Shown: piece after piece, positions 20,563-28,321 of the stretch | How the letters are laid out: every line of letters begins with the position of its first letter | Numbering within the stretch: position 1 is the first letter of the stretch | From: Pseudomonas brassicacearum | GTDB lineage: Bacteria > Pseudomonadota > Gammaproteobacteria > Pseudomonadales > Pseudomonadaceae | NCBI RefSeq assembly: GCF_000585995.1 | Contig: NZ_CP007410.1 | Coordinates: forward strand, 186,001 to 250,000 | DNA length: 64,000 nucleotides | Reading direction: 5' to 3' | Translations under genes and position numbers: made by a program | Notes under the pieces: generated by a model | What the model was told of the DNA's origin: nothing | Database searches by the model: none | What the model saw: the letters and a program-made list of their open reading frames with translations, nothing else

Positions 20563-20904
20563 GTAGGGGCCCAATAGCTCGGGCCGGCGCTCTCTGTGGC
20601 GAGTGTGGGAACAATCAAATGGTGGCTGGATAGCTTTTGTGGCGAGGGAGCTTGCTCCCGCTGGCCTGCGGAGCAGGCCCCTGCGTTTCTTCAGGCGGAC
20701 CGCGTTGCCTGGTTTGCGACTGCTGCGCAGTCGAGCGGGAGCAAGCTCCCTCGCCACGGGGTTTGAGTTGTCTGGGCTAGCGTCATCACGAGCAAGCTCG
20801 TTCCCACACTGGATCTGTGTCGAACCGAAGTATTGAGATCAACACCGTTCAACTGTGGGAGCGAGCCTGCTCGCGAAGGCGGTCTTCAATCCACCACGGG
20901 AACG

Positions 20905-21051
20905 TCAGCCCGAAGCCTGAACCTCAAGCCGATCCATCGCCCGCTCCACCAATAAATGCACCCCTCAGCCATGCGACTGATCGCCAGGATGACACTGCGG
21001 CGACTGCCATCAACATCATCCGCCAAGTCGGCGGCGATGGCGCTGATGGAC
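20905..21051 (-). pseudogene. DUF6124 3' fragment, array unit 2
   Basis: Same C-terminal segment as unit 1, but a one-base loss (CACCCCTCAGCC against CACCCCATCGGCC) shifts the frame, so even the remaining part cannot encode the native C-terminus. Confidence 0.85.
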
Positions 21052-21393
21052 GTAGGGGCCCAATAGCTCGGGCCGGCGCTCTCTGTGGCGAGTGTGGGAA
21101 CAATCAAATGGTGGCTGGATAGCTTTTGTGGCGAGGGAGCTTGCTCCCGCTGGCCTGCGGAGCAGGCCCCTGCGTTTCTTCAGGCGGACCGCGTTGCCTG
21201 GTTTGCGACTGCTGCGCAGTCGAGCGGGAGCAAGCTCCCTCGCCACGGATTCTGGGTTGTCTGGGCTGGCGTCATCGCGAGCAAGCTCGCTCCCACACTG
21301 GATCTGTGTCGAACCGAAGTATTGAGATCAACACCGTTCAACTGTGGGAGCGAGCCTGCTCGCGAAGGCGGTCTTCAATCCACCACGGGAACG

Positions 21394-21540
21394 TCAGCCC
21401 GAAGCCTGAACCTCAAGCCGATCCATCGCCCGCTCCACCAATAAATGCACCCCTCAGCCATGCGACTGATCGCCAGGATGACACTGCGGCGACTGCCATC
21501 AACATCATCCGCCAAGTCGGCGGCGATGGCGCTGATGGAC
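21394..21540 (-). pseudogene. DUF6124 3' fragment, array unit 3
   Basis: Carries the same one-base frameshift as unit 2, which shows that units 2 and 3 arose from each other by duplication. Confidence 0.85.
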
Positions 21541-21882
21541 GTAGGGGCCCAATAGCTCGGGCCGGCGCTCTCTGTGGCGAGTGTGGGAACAATCAAATGG
21601 TGGCTGGATAGCTTTTGTGGCGAGGGAGCTTGCTCCCGCTGGCCTGCGGAGCAGGCCCCTGCGTTTCTTCAGGCGGACCGCGTTGCCTGGTTTGCGACTG
21701 CTGCGCAGTCGAGCGGGAGCAAGCTCCCTCGCCACGGATTCTGGGTTGTCTGGGCTGGCGTCATCGCGAGCAAGCTCGCTCCCACACTGGATCTGTATCG
21801 AACCGAAATATTGAGATCAACACCGTTCAACTGTGGGAGCGAGCTTGCTCGCGAAAGCGGTCTTCAATCCAACACAGGAATG

Positions 21883-22101
21883 TCAGCCCGCAGCCTGAAC
21901 CTCAAGCCGATCCATCGCCCGCTCCACCAATAAATGCACCCCATCAGCCATGCGACTGATCGCCAGGATGACACTGCGGCGGCTGCCTTCAACGTCATCC
22001 GCCAGGTCGGCGGCGATGGCGCTGATGGACAGCAGGTCTTCGGAGGCATTGGCCAGCAGGGTTTCGGTGTCGATGTCCGGGGCGACCGGCTTCCTTTTCA
22101 A
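21883..22101 (-). pseudogene. DUF6124-type gene, N-terminally truncated copy
   Basis: A 72-codon frame (TTG start, MKRKPVAPDIDTETLLANAS to LEVQAAG) that matches the intact protein at 2176-2502 from about residue 44 to the end. The N-terminal half is missing and is replaced by a short unrelated lead-in. An inverted copy of the intact gene's upstream element lies 186 bp away at 22287-22402. It may still be translated as a shortened protein, but I read it as a relic that seeded the array. Confidence 0.7.
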
Positions 22102-22286
22102 TTAAGAACCGCCCTGGCTCGCTTGCACGCGATGTAAGGGTGGCAGCTATGTGAGGGTGTGCAAGACCGAGTAAACGACGCCCAAAAAACTCGGTAGACC
22201 CGAAGGTCTCCCCGCACACAGCCGCCATAAAATACGAGCACGAATGCTCGATAAATGGCTGGTGGCATTTCTTGGGCGTTTTTTAA
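22102..22286. other. Spacer with stable hairpins between DUF6124 relic and 116-bp element
   Basis: No credible gene. On the minus strand it contains CGAGCA-TTCG-TGCTCG (a six-pair stem with a TTCG loop), a pairing of GGGCGTTTTTTAAC-type and CGCCCAAAAAAC-type runs near its two ends, and GGGAGACCTTCGGGT. These could be part of a structured leader or small RNA. The intact DUF6124 locus lacks this spacer. Confidence 0.45.
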
Positions 22287-22402
22287 CGGACTTGCACGTC
22301 CGTGTCACCGTTTTTTCAGTGACAAACCCAGACTAGCGGTGAGCACCAAGCCGTACAAGTTCACCAACATCGCTACAACTTGAAGGAAATCTCCTAGGAC
22401 CT
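22287..22402 (-). repeat. 116-bp element, right copy (inverted)
   Basis: Reverse-complement counterpart of 1961-2076: same length, no gaps, with both 3' hairpins conserved and a cluster of substitutions in the middle. Both copies keep the same open frame through the variable part (VLGDFLQVVA to SLGLSLKKR, then stop). Confidence 0.88.
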
Positions 22403-22429
22403 GTTGCTTACTAAAATGGAACACCGAAC

Positions 22430-22562
22430 CTGTGGCGAGGGGATTTATCCCCGTTGGGCTGCGCAGCAGCCCTGAAACCAGTCTCCTCGGTGTGTCAGGC
22501 TGCGGGTGTTCAGCCATTTGGGGCTGCTGCGCAGCCCAGCGGGGATAAATCCCCTCGCCACA
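22430..22562. repeat. REPIN upstream of the 22704 operon
   Basis: CTGTGGCGAGGGGATTTATC pairs with its complement GATAAATCCCCTCGCCACA. The inner GGGCTGCGCAGCAGCCC is paired likewise. This is the GGGGATTTATCCCC subtype. Confidence 0.9.
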
Positions 22563-22703
22563 ATTGCGTTCGGATTGGGTGTGGGGAACGCCTCAGGTGC
22601 TCAGGCGGTGGATTTATTTATCGTTGGCCGGCCCGTTAGCCAGATAAAGCCACGTCCTTTTCCATTAGACTTGCGACCCTCCAGCAAGCCTTCAGGACAC
22701 GGA

Positions 22704-23192
22704 ATGCCAGCCCCTCAAAGCACCCTTCGCAAAGCCCTGGTCGTTTGGCTCTATGCCGCCGCCCTGATGCATCTGCTTGCCGGTCTCACCCTGAGCTGGG
22801 CGGGGCATTCGGGCTTGCTCGATGGCTACCTGCAAAACATCGAACAGACCTTCTGGGGCGCCGCCGCCGTGCCCGCCACGGCCAGCGCACAACAGGTCTG
22901 GTGGCTGGCCTTGTTCGGCGCCACGTTGCAAAGCTACGCGCTGTACATGCTCGCCCTCGTGCACATCGGCAATCGGCTGAAAAGCGCTATGCCTTGGGCC
23001 TGGATAATCGCCGGCATCCTGCTCTGGGCGCCCCAGGACATGCTGATTTCCGCCCAGGCCCGGGTCTGGTCGCACCTGTGGCTCGACAGTCTCGCGCTGC
23101 TGCTGTTACTGCCGCCGCTGTTCTGGCTCTATCGCCACGACCGCCGCACCTCCCTGACTGACCACGCGCCGAGTGATTCAAAGCATGCCTGA
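22704..23192 (+). CDS. Small integral membrane protein, operon with epimerase
   Basis: A 162-aa predicted membrane protein with about four hydrophobic segments (ALVVWLYAAALMHLLAGLTL, VWWLALFGATLQSYALYML, WAWIIAGILLW, LALLLLLPPLFWLY). No catalytic motif is recognised. I chose ATG at 22704 (MPAPQSTLRKAL); the frame is open further upstream but would run through the REPIN. Its stop overlaps the start of the next gene (ATGCCTGA), so the two are almost certainly cotranscribed. The close coupling suggests it works with the membrane part of the epimerase fusion. Function unknown. Confidence 0.78.
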   Translation: MPAPQSTLRKALVVWLYAAALMHLLAGLTLSWAGHSGLLDGYLQNIEQTFWGAAAVPATASAQQVWWLALFGATLQSYALYMLALVHIGNRLKSAMPWAWIIAGILLWAPQDMLISAQARVWSHLWLDSLALLLLLPPLFWLYRHDRRTSLTDHAPSDSKHA

Positions 23193-24627
23193 CTTTTCAT
23201 TGCTGGACTGGGCCATCGCGCTGTTGATTGCCCAGGCGATCCTGGGGGCGCTGGATACCCTGTATCACCACGAACTGACCGTCGCCTTGCCCTATCGCCA
23301 CAGCGCTCGCCTGGAACTTTCCATCCACGCCCTGCGCTCGTGCTTCTACGGGATCCTGTTCCTGGGCATGGCGCACCTGGCCTTTCAGGGGGCGTGGGCG
23401 ATTGTCATTGGGTTGCTGTTTGCGCTGGAGATCGGCCTGACGCTCTGGGATTTCGTGGTCGAGGACCGTAGCCGCAAACTGCCCGCCATCGAGCGCATCA
23501 TGCACACGGTGTTGGCAGTCAATGGAGGGGCGTTTTTCGCGCTGTACGGTGTGCAACTGGCGCAGTGGGCGAGTTTGCCGACCGACCTGGTTGCGATCGA
23601 TTTCGGCTGGCGCGGCTGGCTGCTGACCTTGTTTGCCATCGGCGTGACTGCCTCGGGTATTCGTGACGGGTTGGCGGCGCTGCGCATGCAACGTCAGGGC
23701 AAACCGGCCAACCCGTTCGCGGGCGGCGCCTATAAGCGTGTGTTGGTGACCGGTGGCACTGGGTTCATCGGCGAGGCGCTGGTCAACCAATTGCTCGACG
23801 CCGGGCACACGGTCAGCGTGCTGGCTCGCGATCCCTTGAAAGCGGCCTATCTGTTCGACGGCCGCGCCCGGTGCCTGCGTTCGTTGGGCAAACTGGGCCA
23901 TGACGAAACCTTCGACGTCGTGATCAACCTGGCGGGCGCACCGGTGGCCGGGCCGCGTTGGAGCCCCAAGCGCCAGGCGCAACTGATCGCCAGCCGGGTC
24001 AATACCACCGAAGCCTTGATGGCCTGGTTAAAAAACGCCCGACACAAACCGGCGTTGTGGATACAGGCCTCGGCCGTCGGTTTTTATGGCGTGCGGGACG
24101 CCAGCGAAAGCCTCGATGAAAGTGCTACCCGGGGCGATGGCTTCATGGCTGAGCTCTGTGTGCGTTGGGAAGCCTCCGCCCGGCCCGCCACGGAGTTGGG
24201 TGTGCGGCAGGTGGTGATGCGCCTGGGTGTGGTGTTCGGCCCGGGCGGTGCATTGCTGCCACTGCTGATTCCGTTTCGCCTGGGATTCGGCGGGCGGATG
24301 GGCGATGGTCGGCAAATCATGAGTTGGGTGCATCGCGACGACGTCATCCAAGTGATCGCCCGTGCTTTCGATGACGAGAGCCTGAGCGGTACCTACAACC
24401 TGGTGGCACCGGAGACGGTCAGCCAAGCGCTGTTCGCTGAACGCGTCGGTAAAATCCTCAAGCGCCCGGTGTGGTTCCACATTCCCGCCGCGCCGGTGCG
24501 TGCCCTGGCCGGGGAAATGGCCCAGTTGTTTTTCGACGGCCAACGCGTGCTGCCCAACCGTCTCACCGAGGCCGGCTATACGTTCCGTTACCCGACCGTC
24601 GACGCCGCCCTTCGCGACCTGGCCTGA
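23185..24627 (+). CDS. Membrane-domain / TIGR01777-type NAD(P)-dependent epimerase fusion
   Basis: A 480-aa two-part protein. Residues 1 to about 170 hold four hydrophobic segments, a DoxX-like or small integral membrane region. Residues about 185-480 form an extended SDR domain with the Rossmann motif VTGGTGFIGEALV, followed by NLAGAPVAG and ASAVGFYG, typical of the TIGR01777 (YfcH/SulA-like) family, with a C-terminal DUF1731-type tail (LPNRLTEAGYTFRYP). The canonical YxxxK is not obvious, as is common in this family. Substrate unknown. The start overlaps the previous stop, and the next gene begins 10 bases later. The three genes appear to be one operon for an uncharacterised small-molecule or envelope function. 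Confidence 0.85.
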   Translation: MPDFSLLDWAIALLIAQAILGALDTLYHHELTVALPYRHSARLELSIHALRSCFYGILFLGMAHLAFQGAWAIVIGLLFALEIGLTLWDFVVEDRSRKLPAIERIMHTVLAVNGGAFFALYGVQLAQWASLPTDLVAIDFGWRGWLLTLFAIGVTASGIRDGLAALRMQRQGKPANPFAGGAYKRVLVTGGTGFIGEALVNQLLDAGHTVSVLARDPLKAAYLFDGRARCLRSLGKLGHDETFDVVINLAGAPVAGPRWSPKRQAQLIASRVNTTEALMAWLKNARHKPALWIQASAVGFYGVRDASESLDESATRGDGFMAELCVRWEASARPATELGVRQVVMRLGVVFGPGGALLPLLIPFRLGFGGRMGDGRQIMSWVHRDDVIQVIARAFDDESLSGTYNLVAPETVSQALFAERVGKILKRPVWFHIPAAPVRALAGEMAQLFFDGQRVLPNRLTEAGYTFRYPTVDAALRDLA

Positions 24628-24636
24628 GGAGCGTCC

Positions 24637-27072
24637 ATGAGCAAGCCCCGGATGTACCTGCTGGCCGGCAACGGTAGCGCCGCCGATTGGTGGGATGACG
24701 CGTTGCCGCATTTTCAGCACCACGACGTGGTGCCGCTGGAACTGCCAGGCTTCGGTAGCAACCCACAAGCCCCTTGCGAAGACCTGGCCGCCTACGCGCA
24801 AGCGCTGCTGGCGGCGACGGTCAAGGGCAGCGCGATCATGGCGGTGGGGGTGAGTGCGTTGCTGGTGCTGCATGCGCTGCAACGCCAGCCGGGGCATTTT
24901 TGCCGCAGCGTGTTGCTGGCGCCGGTGGGCGCATTTTTGTGGCAGCGGCGATTGCCGGCGTTGATGTCGCCGCTGCCGATTCGCAAGACTATTCACTGGC
25001 TGCTCTCGAACAAGCCGACGCTGTTTGCCCACAAGTTCTCCCGCCAGGCCTGGACGCCCGCGCAATACCAACGCATGGGTGCCGGATACGCCCGCTGCCG
25101 GGCCTTTGTGCCGCTCTGGGATCAGCTGCGTGCGGACACCGCGTTGCCGTTGCTGGAATGGATCACCGACCCGGTCGAACTGGTGTGGGGCGATCAAGAC
25201 AAAGTGCTGGGCGTGGCGCAAGCGGCGGCCTGGTCGGCCATTCTCGCCCGAGCCGATCTGACCATCAGCCTGAAACCCGGTTGGGGCCACTACCCGTGGA
25301 TCGATGCGCCGGCCGAGTTCGCCGCATGGCTGGAGTCCGGTGAGCGTGGTTTCGTCGCGCACACCAAGGGTGGGCGCTTGCGTCTGGCGGAACTGGCCGG
25401 GCAAGCGGTGCCTGCGGCGCTGTCACTCAACAATTGCCACGACTCGCGCTTGCCGACGTTTCTCGACGGTCAACCGGACGCCACTTGGGCGGTGCGTTCC
25501 TCCAGCTACGGCGAGGACCAAGCCGATGCGGCGAATGCCGGCTTGAGCACCACTTTCCTGCGTGAACCCACGCACAACGTGCCGGCGCGCATCGCCGAGT
25601 TGACGGCTGCGGGTGTCGAGGAAGTGGTGGTCCAGCGTTTCATCACGCCACGGTTGTCGGGGATCGCTTTCGTGCGTCACCTGTCCGTTGAACTGGAGTG
25701 GGTCGAAGGTCACCTGGAGTCGTTGGCCGATGGCCAGGTGAGCCCCGAGCGCGCGATCATTTCCCGCCTCGGCGCGTCATGGAGCAGCGCCACATTCAAG
25801 CCCGCCCATGGTCTGACCGAAGATATGCTGTGGCGTTTTCTCCAAGGCGTGCTGCGGGTCTTCCACTACGTGCCCGGCGACGTCGAATGGGCTTGGGACG
25901 GCACGCAGTTGTGGCTGTTGCAGTACCGGCCAATCAGCGACTACGGCTGGCGCCGCCACCTGACCGCCGCCAACATCGCCGAGATCCTGCCGCCGCAACC
26001 CAGCGCCTTGGTGGAGTACGCCCAGCGCCGCGCGGCGGCGAGCATTCCGGCGATCATGGCCCGTTGGGACTCTAGGGTGTTGCAGGACAGCGAGCCGTTC
26101 ACGGCGGTGTTTGGCGGTGCTTCGTATATCAACAATGATTTGTTTCTCGCCCGGCTGGCCGACTGGGGCATCAGCGCCAGCAGCTACGCCGGCGAGGTCG
26201 GCGGCGCGACACCGCATTTGCCCTGGCGGCCGTTGCGCCTGATGCGTTCGCTGCCGTTGTTCCTGCGCATGCAACGCATCGCTCGTGGGCATCTGCTCAC
26301 GCTCGAACACGGCTTGCGGCGCTTCGATCGGGAGCTGCTCGAACTGACCGTACAAGGCGCCGACGGCCAGCAATTGGCCGACTGGTTCACCCGCTTCTAC
26401 GTGTTCGTGGTGCAAGGCAACCTGTGCATCGCCAGTGCGTTGGCCAGCAGTGGCGGCGACTGGCTGGGGCGGCCGCCGACCGCCTATGACAACCTTGAAC
26501 ACAGCCCCCATCGCCTGCCCTGGGAAACCGATCCGGCAACGCCGCGCCCGGCGCCAACCGAGTTGCCCTTGCAGGCGTTCCCGCAATGGCCCCTGGCGAT
26601 TCGCCTGGCTCATGGGGCCGGTCTGCCGGGGCTGCGCGGTTACTACCTGCAAGTGCGCGAATGGTATCGCGACAACCTGATGCGGATGTTCTTTCGCCTG
26701 CACCACGGCATGCCGACGGCTGACCGGACACATTGGTTCGCGCCGCACCCGGACATCCGCACCCGCGATGGCAGCTTCTGGCAGGACGGTCGTGAAGGCA
26801 CCGAGCAGGCCAGCGGCTTCATGATTTATCCGGGGCAGGCCCGGGGGATTCTGGGTGAGGACATTCTGCTTGAAGACACGTTGGACCCTGGCCGCCACGC
26901 CCACTATCAAAGCGCTCGAGCCGTGATCGCACGCATGGGTGGGCGTTTGTCCCACGGCTCGACGTTGTTGCGTGAGTTGCGCAAACCTTCGGCGGTGCTG
27001 CCGCAGGTCGATGTGGGTTGGTTGGGGCGTGAGGTGGTGTATTGCGATGGGGAGTTGAGGTTGGTGGAGTAG
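24637..27072 (+). CDS. Alpha/beta-hydrolase fused to PEP-synthase/PPDK-like domains
   Basis: An 811-aa fusion. Residues 1 to about 240 resemble an alpha/beta hydrolase (YLLAGNGSAADWWDD, a GVSAL nucleophile-elbow-like turn, and a late histidine in GWGHYPW). From about residue 285 (VRSSSYGEDQ) it resembles the ATP-grasp half of PEP synthase/PPDK, including VVQRFITPRLSGIAF and VEWAWDGTQLWLLQYRP. The C-terminus (ARMGGRLSHGSTLLRELRKP) matches the swivelling phosphohistidine domain, with the catalytic His near 773. The conserved order fits a phosphotransferase acting on an unknown substrate, perhaps released or bound by the hydrolase half. GAGG precedes the ATG. It is the last gene of the operon and is followed by a hairpin terminator. 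Confidence 0.85.
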   Translation: MSKPRMYLLAGNGSAADWWDDALPHFQHHDVVPLELPGFGSNPQAPCEDLAAYAQALLAATVKGSAIMAVGVSALLVLHALQRQPGHFCRSVLLAPVGAFLWQRRLPALMSPLPIRKTIHWLLSNKPTLFAHKFSRQAWTPAQYQRMGAGYARCRAFVPLWDQLRADTALPLLEWITDPVELVWGDQDKVLGVAQAAAWSAILARADLTISLKPGWGHYPWIDAPAEFAAWLESGERGFVAHTKGGRLRLAELAGQAVPAALSLNNCHDSRLPTFLDGQPDATWAVRSSSYGEDQADAANAGLSTTFLREPTHNVPARIAELTAAGVEEVVVQRFITPRLSGIAFVRHLSVELEWVEGHLESLADGQVSPERAIISRLGASWSSATFKPAHGLTEDMLWRFLQGVLRVFHYVPGDVEWAWDGTQLWLLQYRPISDYGWRRHLTAANIAEILPPQPSALVEYAQRRAAASIPAIMARWDSRVLQDSEPFTAVFGGASYINNDLFLARLADWGISASSYAGEVGGATPHLPWRPLRLMRSLPLFLRMQRIARGHLLTLEHGLRRFDRELLELTVQGADGQQLADWFTRFYVFVVQGNLCIASALASSGGDWLGRPPTAYDNLEHSPHRLPWETDPATPRPAPTELPLQAFPQWPLAIRLAHGAGLPGLRGYYLQVREWYRDNLMRMFFRLHHGMPTADRTHWFAPHPDIRTRDGSFWQDGREGTEQASGFMIYPGQARGILGEDILLEDTLDPGRHAHYQSARAVIARMGGRLSHGSTLLRELRKPSAVLPQVDVGWLGREVVYCDGELRLVE

Positions 27073-27100
27073 GCAGCGCGAAGGCTGTCGATCACGGAAC

Positions 27101-27132
27101 CTGTGGCGAGGGAGCAAGCTCCCTCGCCACAG
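27101..27132. repeat. Single short REP palindrome
   Basis: A near-perfect palindrome, CTGTGGCGAGGGA-GCAAGC-TCCCTCGCCACAG. It looks like a REPIN collapsed to one hairpin. Confidence 0.88.
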
Positions 27133-27179
27133 GGGTGAGTTCAATTCAGGGGCTGTTCTCAATCCCCAGAAACGAAAAA

Positions 27180-27200
27180 ACCGGCCGAAGCCGGTGTTTT
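27180..27200 (+). terminator. Intrinsic terminator after the hydrolase/PEP fusion gene
   Basis: Stem ACCGGC, loop CGAA, stem GCCGGT, then GTTTT; preceded by AAAAAA, so it may also work in the other direction. Confidence 0.7.
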
Positions 27201-27305
27201 CACCCCAACAGCCAGAGAATTTAATCCCTGCGTACGGGGTTGAGTGAGTGAATCCTAGGTTGAAGAGCCCGAGAGGTCAACACTATAAGTGCTGATGTTA
27301 CTTGA

Positions 27306-27455
27306 CCTGTGGCGAGGGGATTTAGCGAAACGTCGCACCCCCCGCTGGGCTGCGTAGCAGACCCAAATGGTTGAAGAACAGCAGCCAGACACACCGAGAT
27401 GACTGCTTTCAGGGCCGCTTCGCGCCCCAGCGGGGATAAATCCCCTCGCCACAGG
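27306..27455. repeat. REPIN with an asymmetric left arm
   Basis: The right arm GGGGATAAATCCCCTCGCCA is canonical. The left arm reads GGCGAGGGGATTTAGCG and then carries extra bases (about 27324-27341) before CCCGCTGGGCTGCG. This is an indel within a REP hairpin. Confidence 0.85.
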
Positions 27456-27541
27456 GCGTGTATGACCACCAAATTTCTTGCCTCCCTTGACGCCCCCCAC
27501 CGCTGTCGTAGACTCCGCCCATCCGTCAGGGAGTAACGGTC

Positions 27542-28321
27542 ATGCGACGTTTGAGTAGTTGGGTTGTGGGATTGACCTTTGTAGCGTGCACGGTTCAGGC
27601 GCAAACGCCTGCTGCCGACGATCCTTTGCTGGAAAGCAATGTCACGGCCAGTGCGCCGAGTGGCAATGAGGCGCGTGGGGTGCTTCGGGCGCGGGACCAG
27701 GCGGTGCTGGCCAGCGAGTTGGCCGGACGCATCGTCGAGTTGCCGTTCAGTGAGGGCGAGTCGTTCAAGAAGGGCGACACCCTGGCGCGTTTCGATTGCT
27801 CGGCCTATCAGGCTCAGCTCAATGCGGCGCAGGCGGCCAGCCGAGGGGCCGGCGAAGAGCTGGCGCATAACCGGCAACTGGCGCAATTGAAATCAGTCGG
27901 GCGTTTTGAGGTGTCGCGGGCCGAGGCCCGGCTCAATGAAACCCAGGCGCAGTCCCAGGTGTATCAGGTTCAGGTCAAGCGTTGCAGCGTGATCGCACCC
28001 TTCGACGGGCAAGTGGTAGCGCGCAAGGTCCAGCGTTATGAAAGCGTGGCCGCTGGGGCGCCGTTGCTCGATGTGGTGGACAACCGCACCCTGGAAATCC
28101 ATCTGCTGGTGCCGTCGCGCTGGATGAGCCGGCTCAAGCCCGGCCAGCCCTTCACATTTGTTCCCGATGAAACCGGCAAGCCGCTGCAAGCGACGGTCAA
28201 GCGCTTGGGCGCGCGCATCGACGAAGGCAGCCAGACGCTGTTGTTGGTGGCGAGTGTGCCGGATGCCAGCGGCTTGCTGTCCGGCATGAGTGGTACCGCG
28301 CGTTTCGCGGAGTCCAAGTGA
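27542..28321 (+). CDS. Periplasmic HlyD/RND-type adaptor of the M50 export locus
   Basis: A 259-aa periplasmic adaptor. It has a signal peptide (MRRLSSWVVGLTFVACTVQA, cleavage after AQA), a barrel-sandwich half (ELAGRIVELPFSEGESFKKG), a short coiled coil with QAQLNAAQAASRGAGEELAH, then the second sandwich half (SVIAPFDGQVVARKVQRYES) and a C-terminal beta domain. It is shorter than usual RND adaptors. Its stop overlaps the GTG start of the next adaptor, and the run continues into an M50/HlyD gene, so these products probably form one trans-envelope assembly. No RND permease or ABC ATPase is adjacent, which makes a role with the M50-like protein more likely than classical efflux. Confidence 0.85.
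   Translation: MRRLSSWVVGLTFVACTVQAQTPAADDPLLESNVTASAPSGNEARGVLRARDQAVLASELAGRIVELPFSEGESFKKGDTLARFDCSAYQAQLNAAQAASRGAGEELAHNRQLAQLKSVGRFEVSRAEARLNETQAQSQVYQVQVKRCSVIAPFDGQVVARKVQRYESVAAGAPLLDVVDNRTLEIHLLVPSRWMSRLKPGQPFTFVPDETGKPLQATVKRLGARIDEGSQTLLLVASVPDASGLLSGMSGTARFAESK

Larger units (their letters stand above)
20084..22030. repeat. Four-unit tandem array (~489 bp) of REPINs plus broken DUF6124 3' ends
   Basis: Units start at 20084, 20563, 21052 and 21541, with lengths 479, 489, 489 and 490. Each begins GTAG(A/G)G(C/G)CCCAATAG, a sequence that overlaps the lapC stop in unit 1. Each carries a GTGGCGAGGGAGC REPIN, then a GAGCAAGCTCGCTCCC REPIN, then the DUF6124 3' end on the minus strand, and breaks at GCGCTGATGGAC. 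Units 2 and 3 share variants, while units 1 and 4 share others, which points to duplication followed by gene conversion. ORFs across the units are not genes. Confidence 0.93.

Noticed and set aside
20603..21959. Several overlapping 66-161 codon frames in both strands at 489-base spacing.
   Set aside because: They run through REP palindromes and the DUF6124 relics; the spacing is the array period, not gene order.
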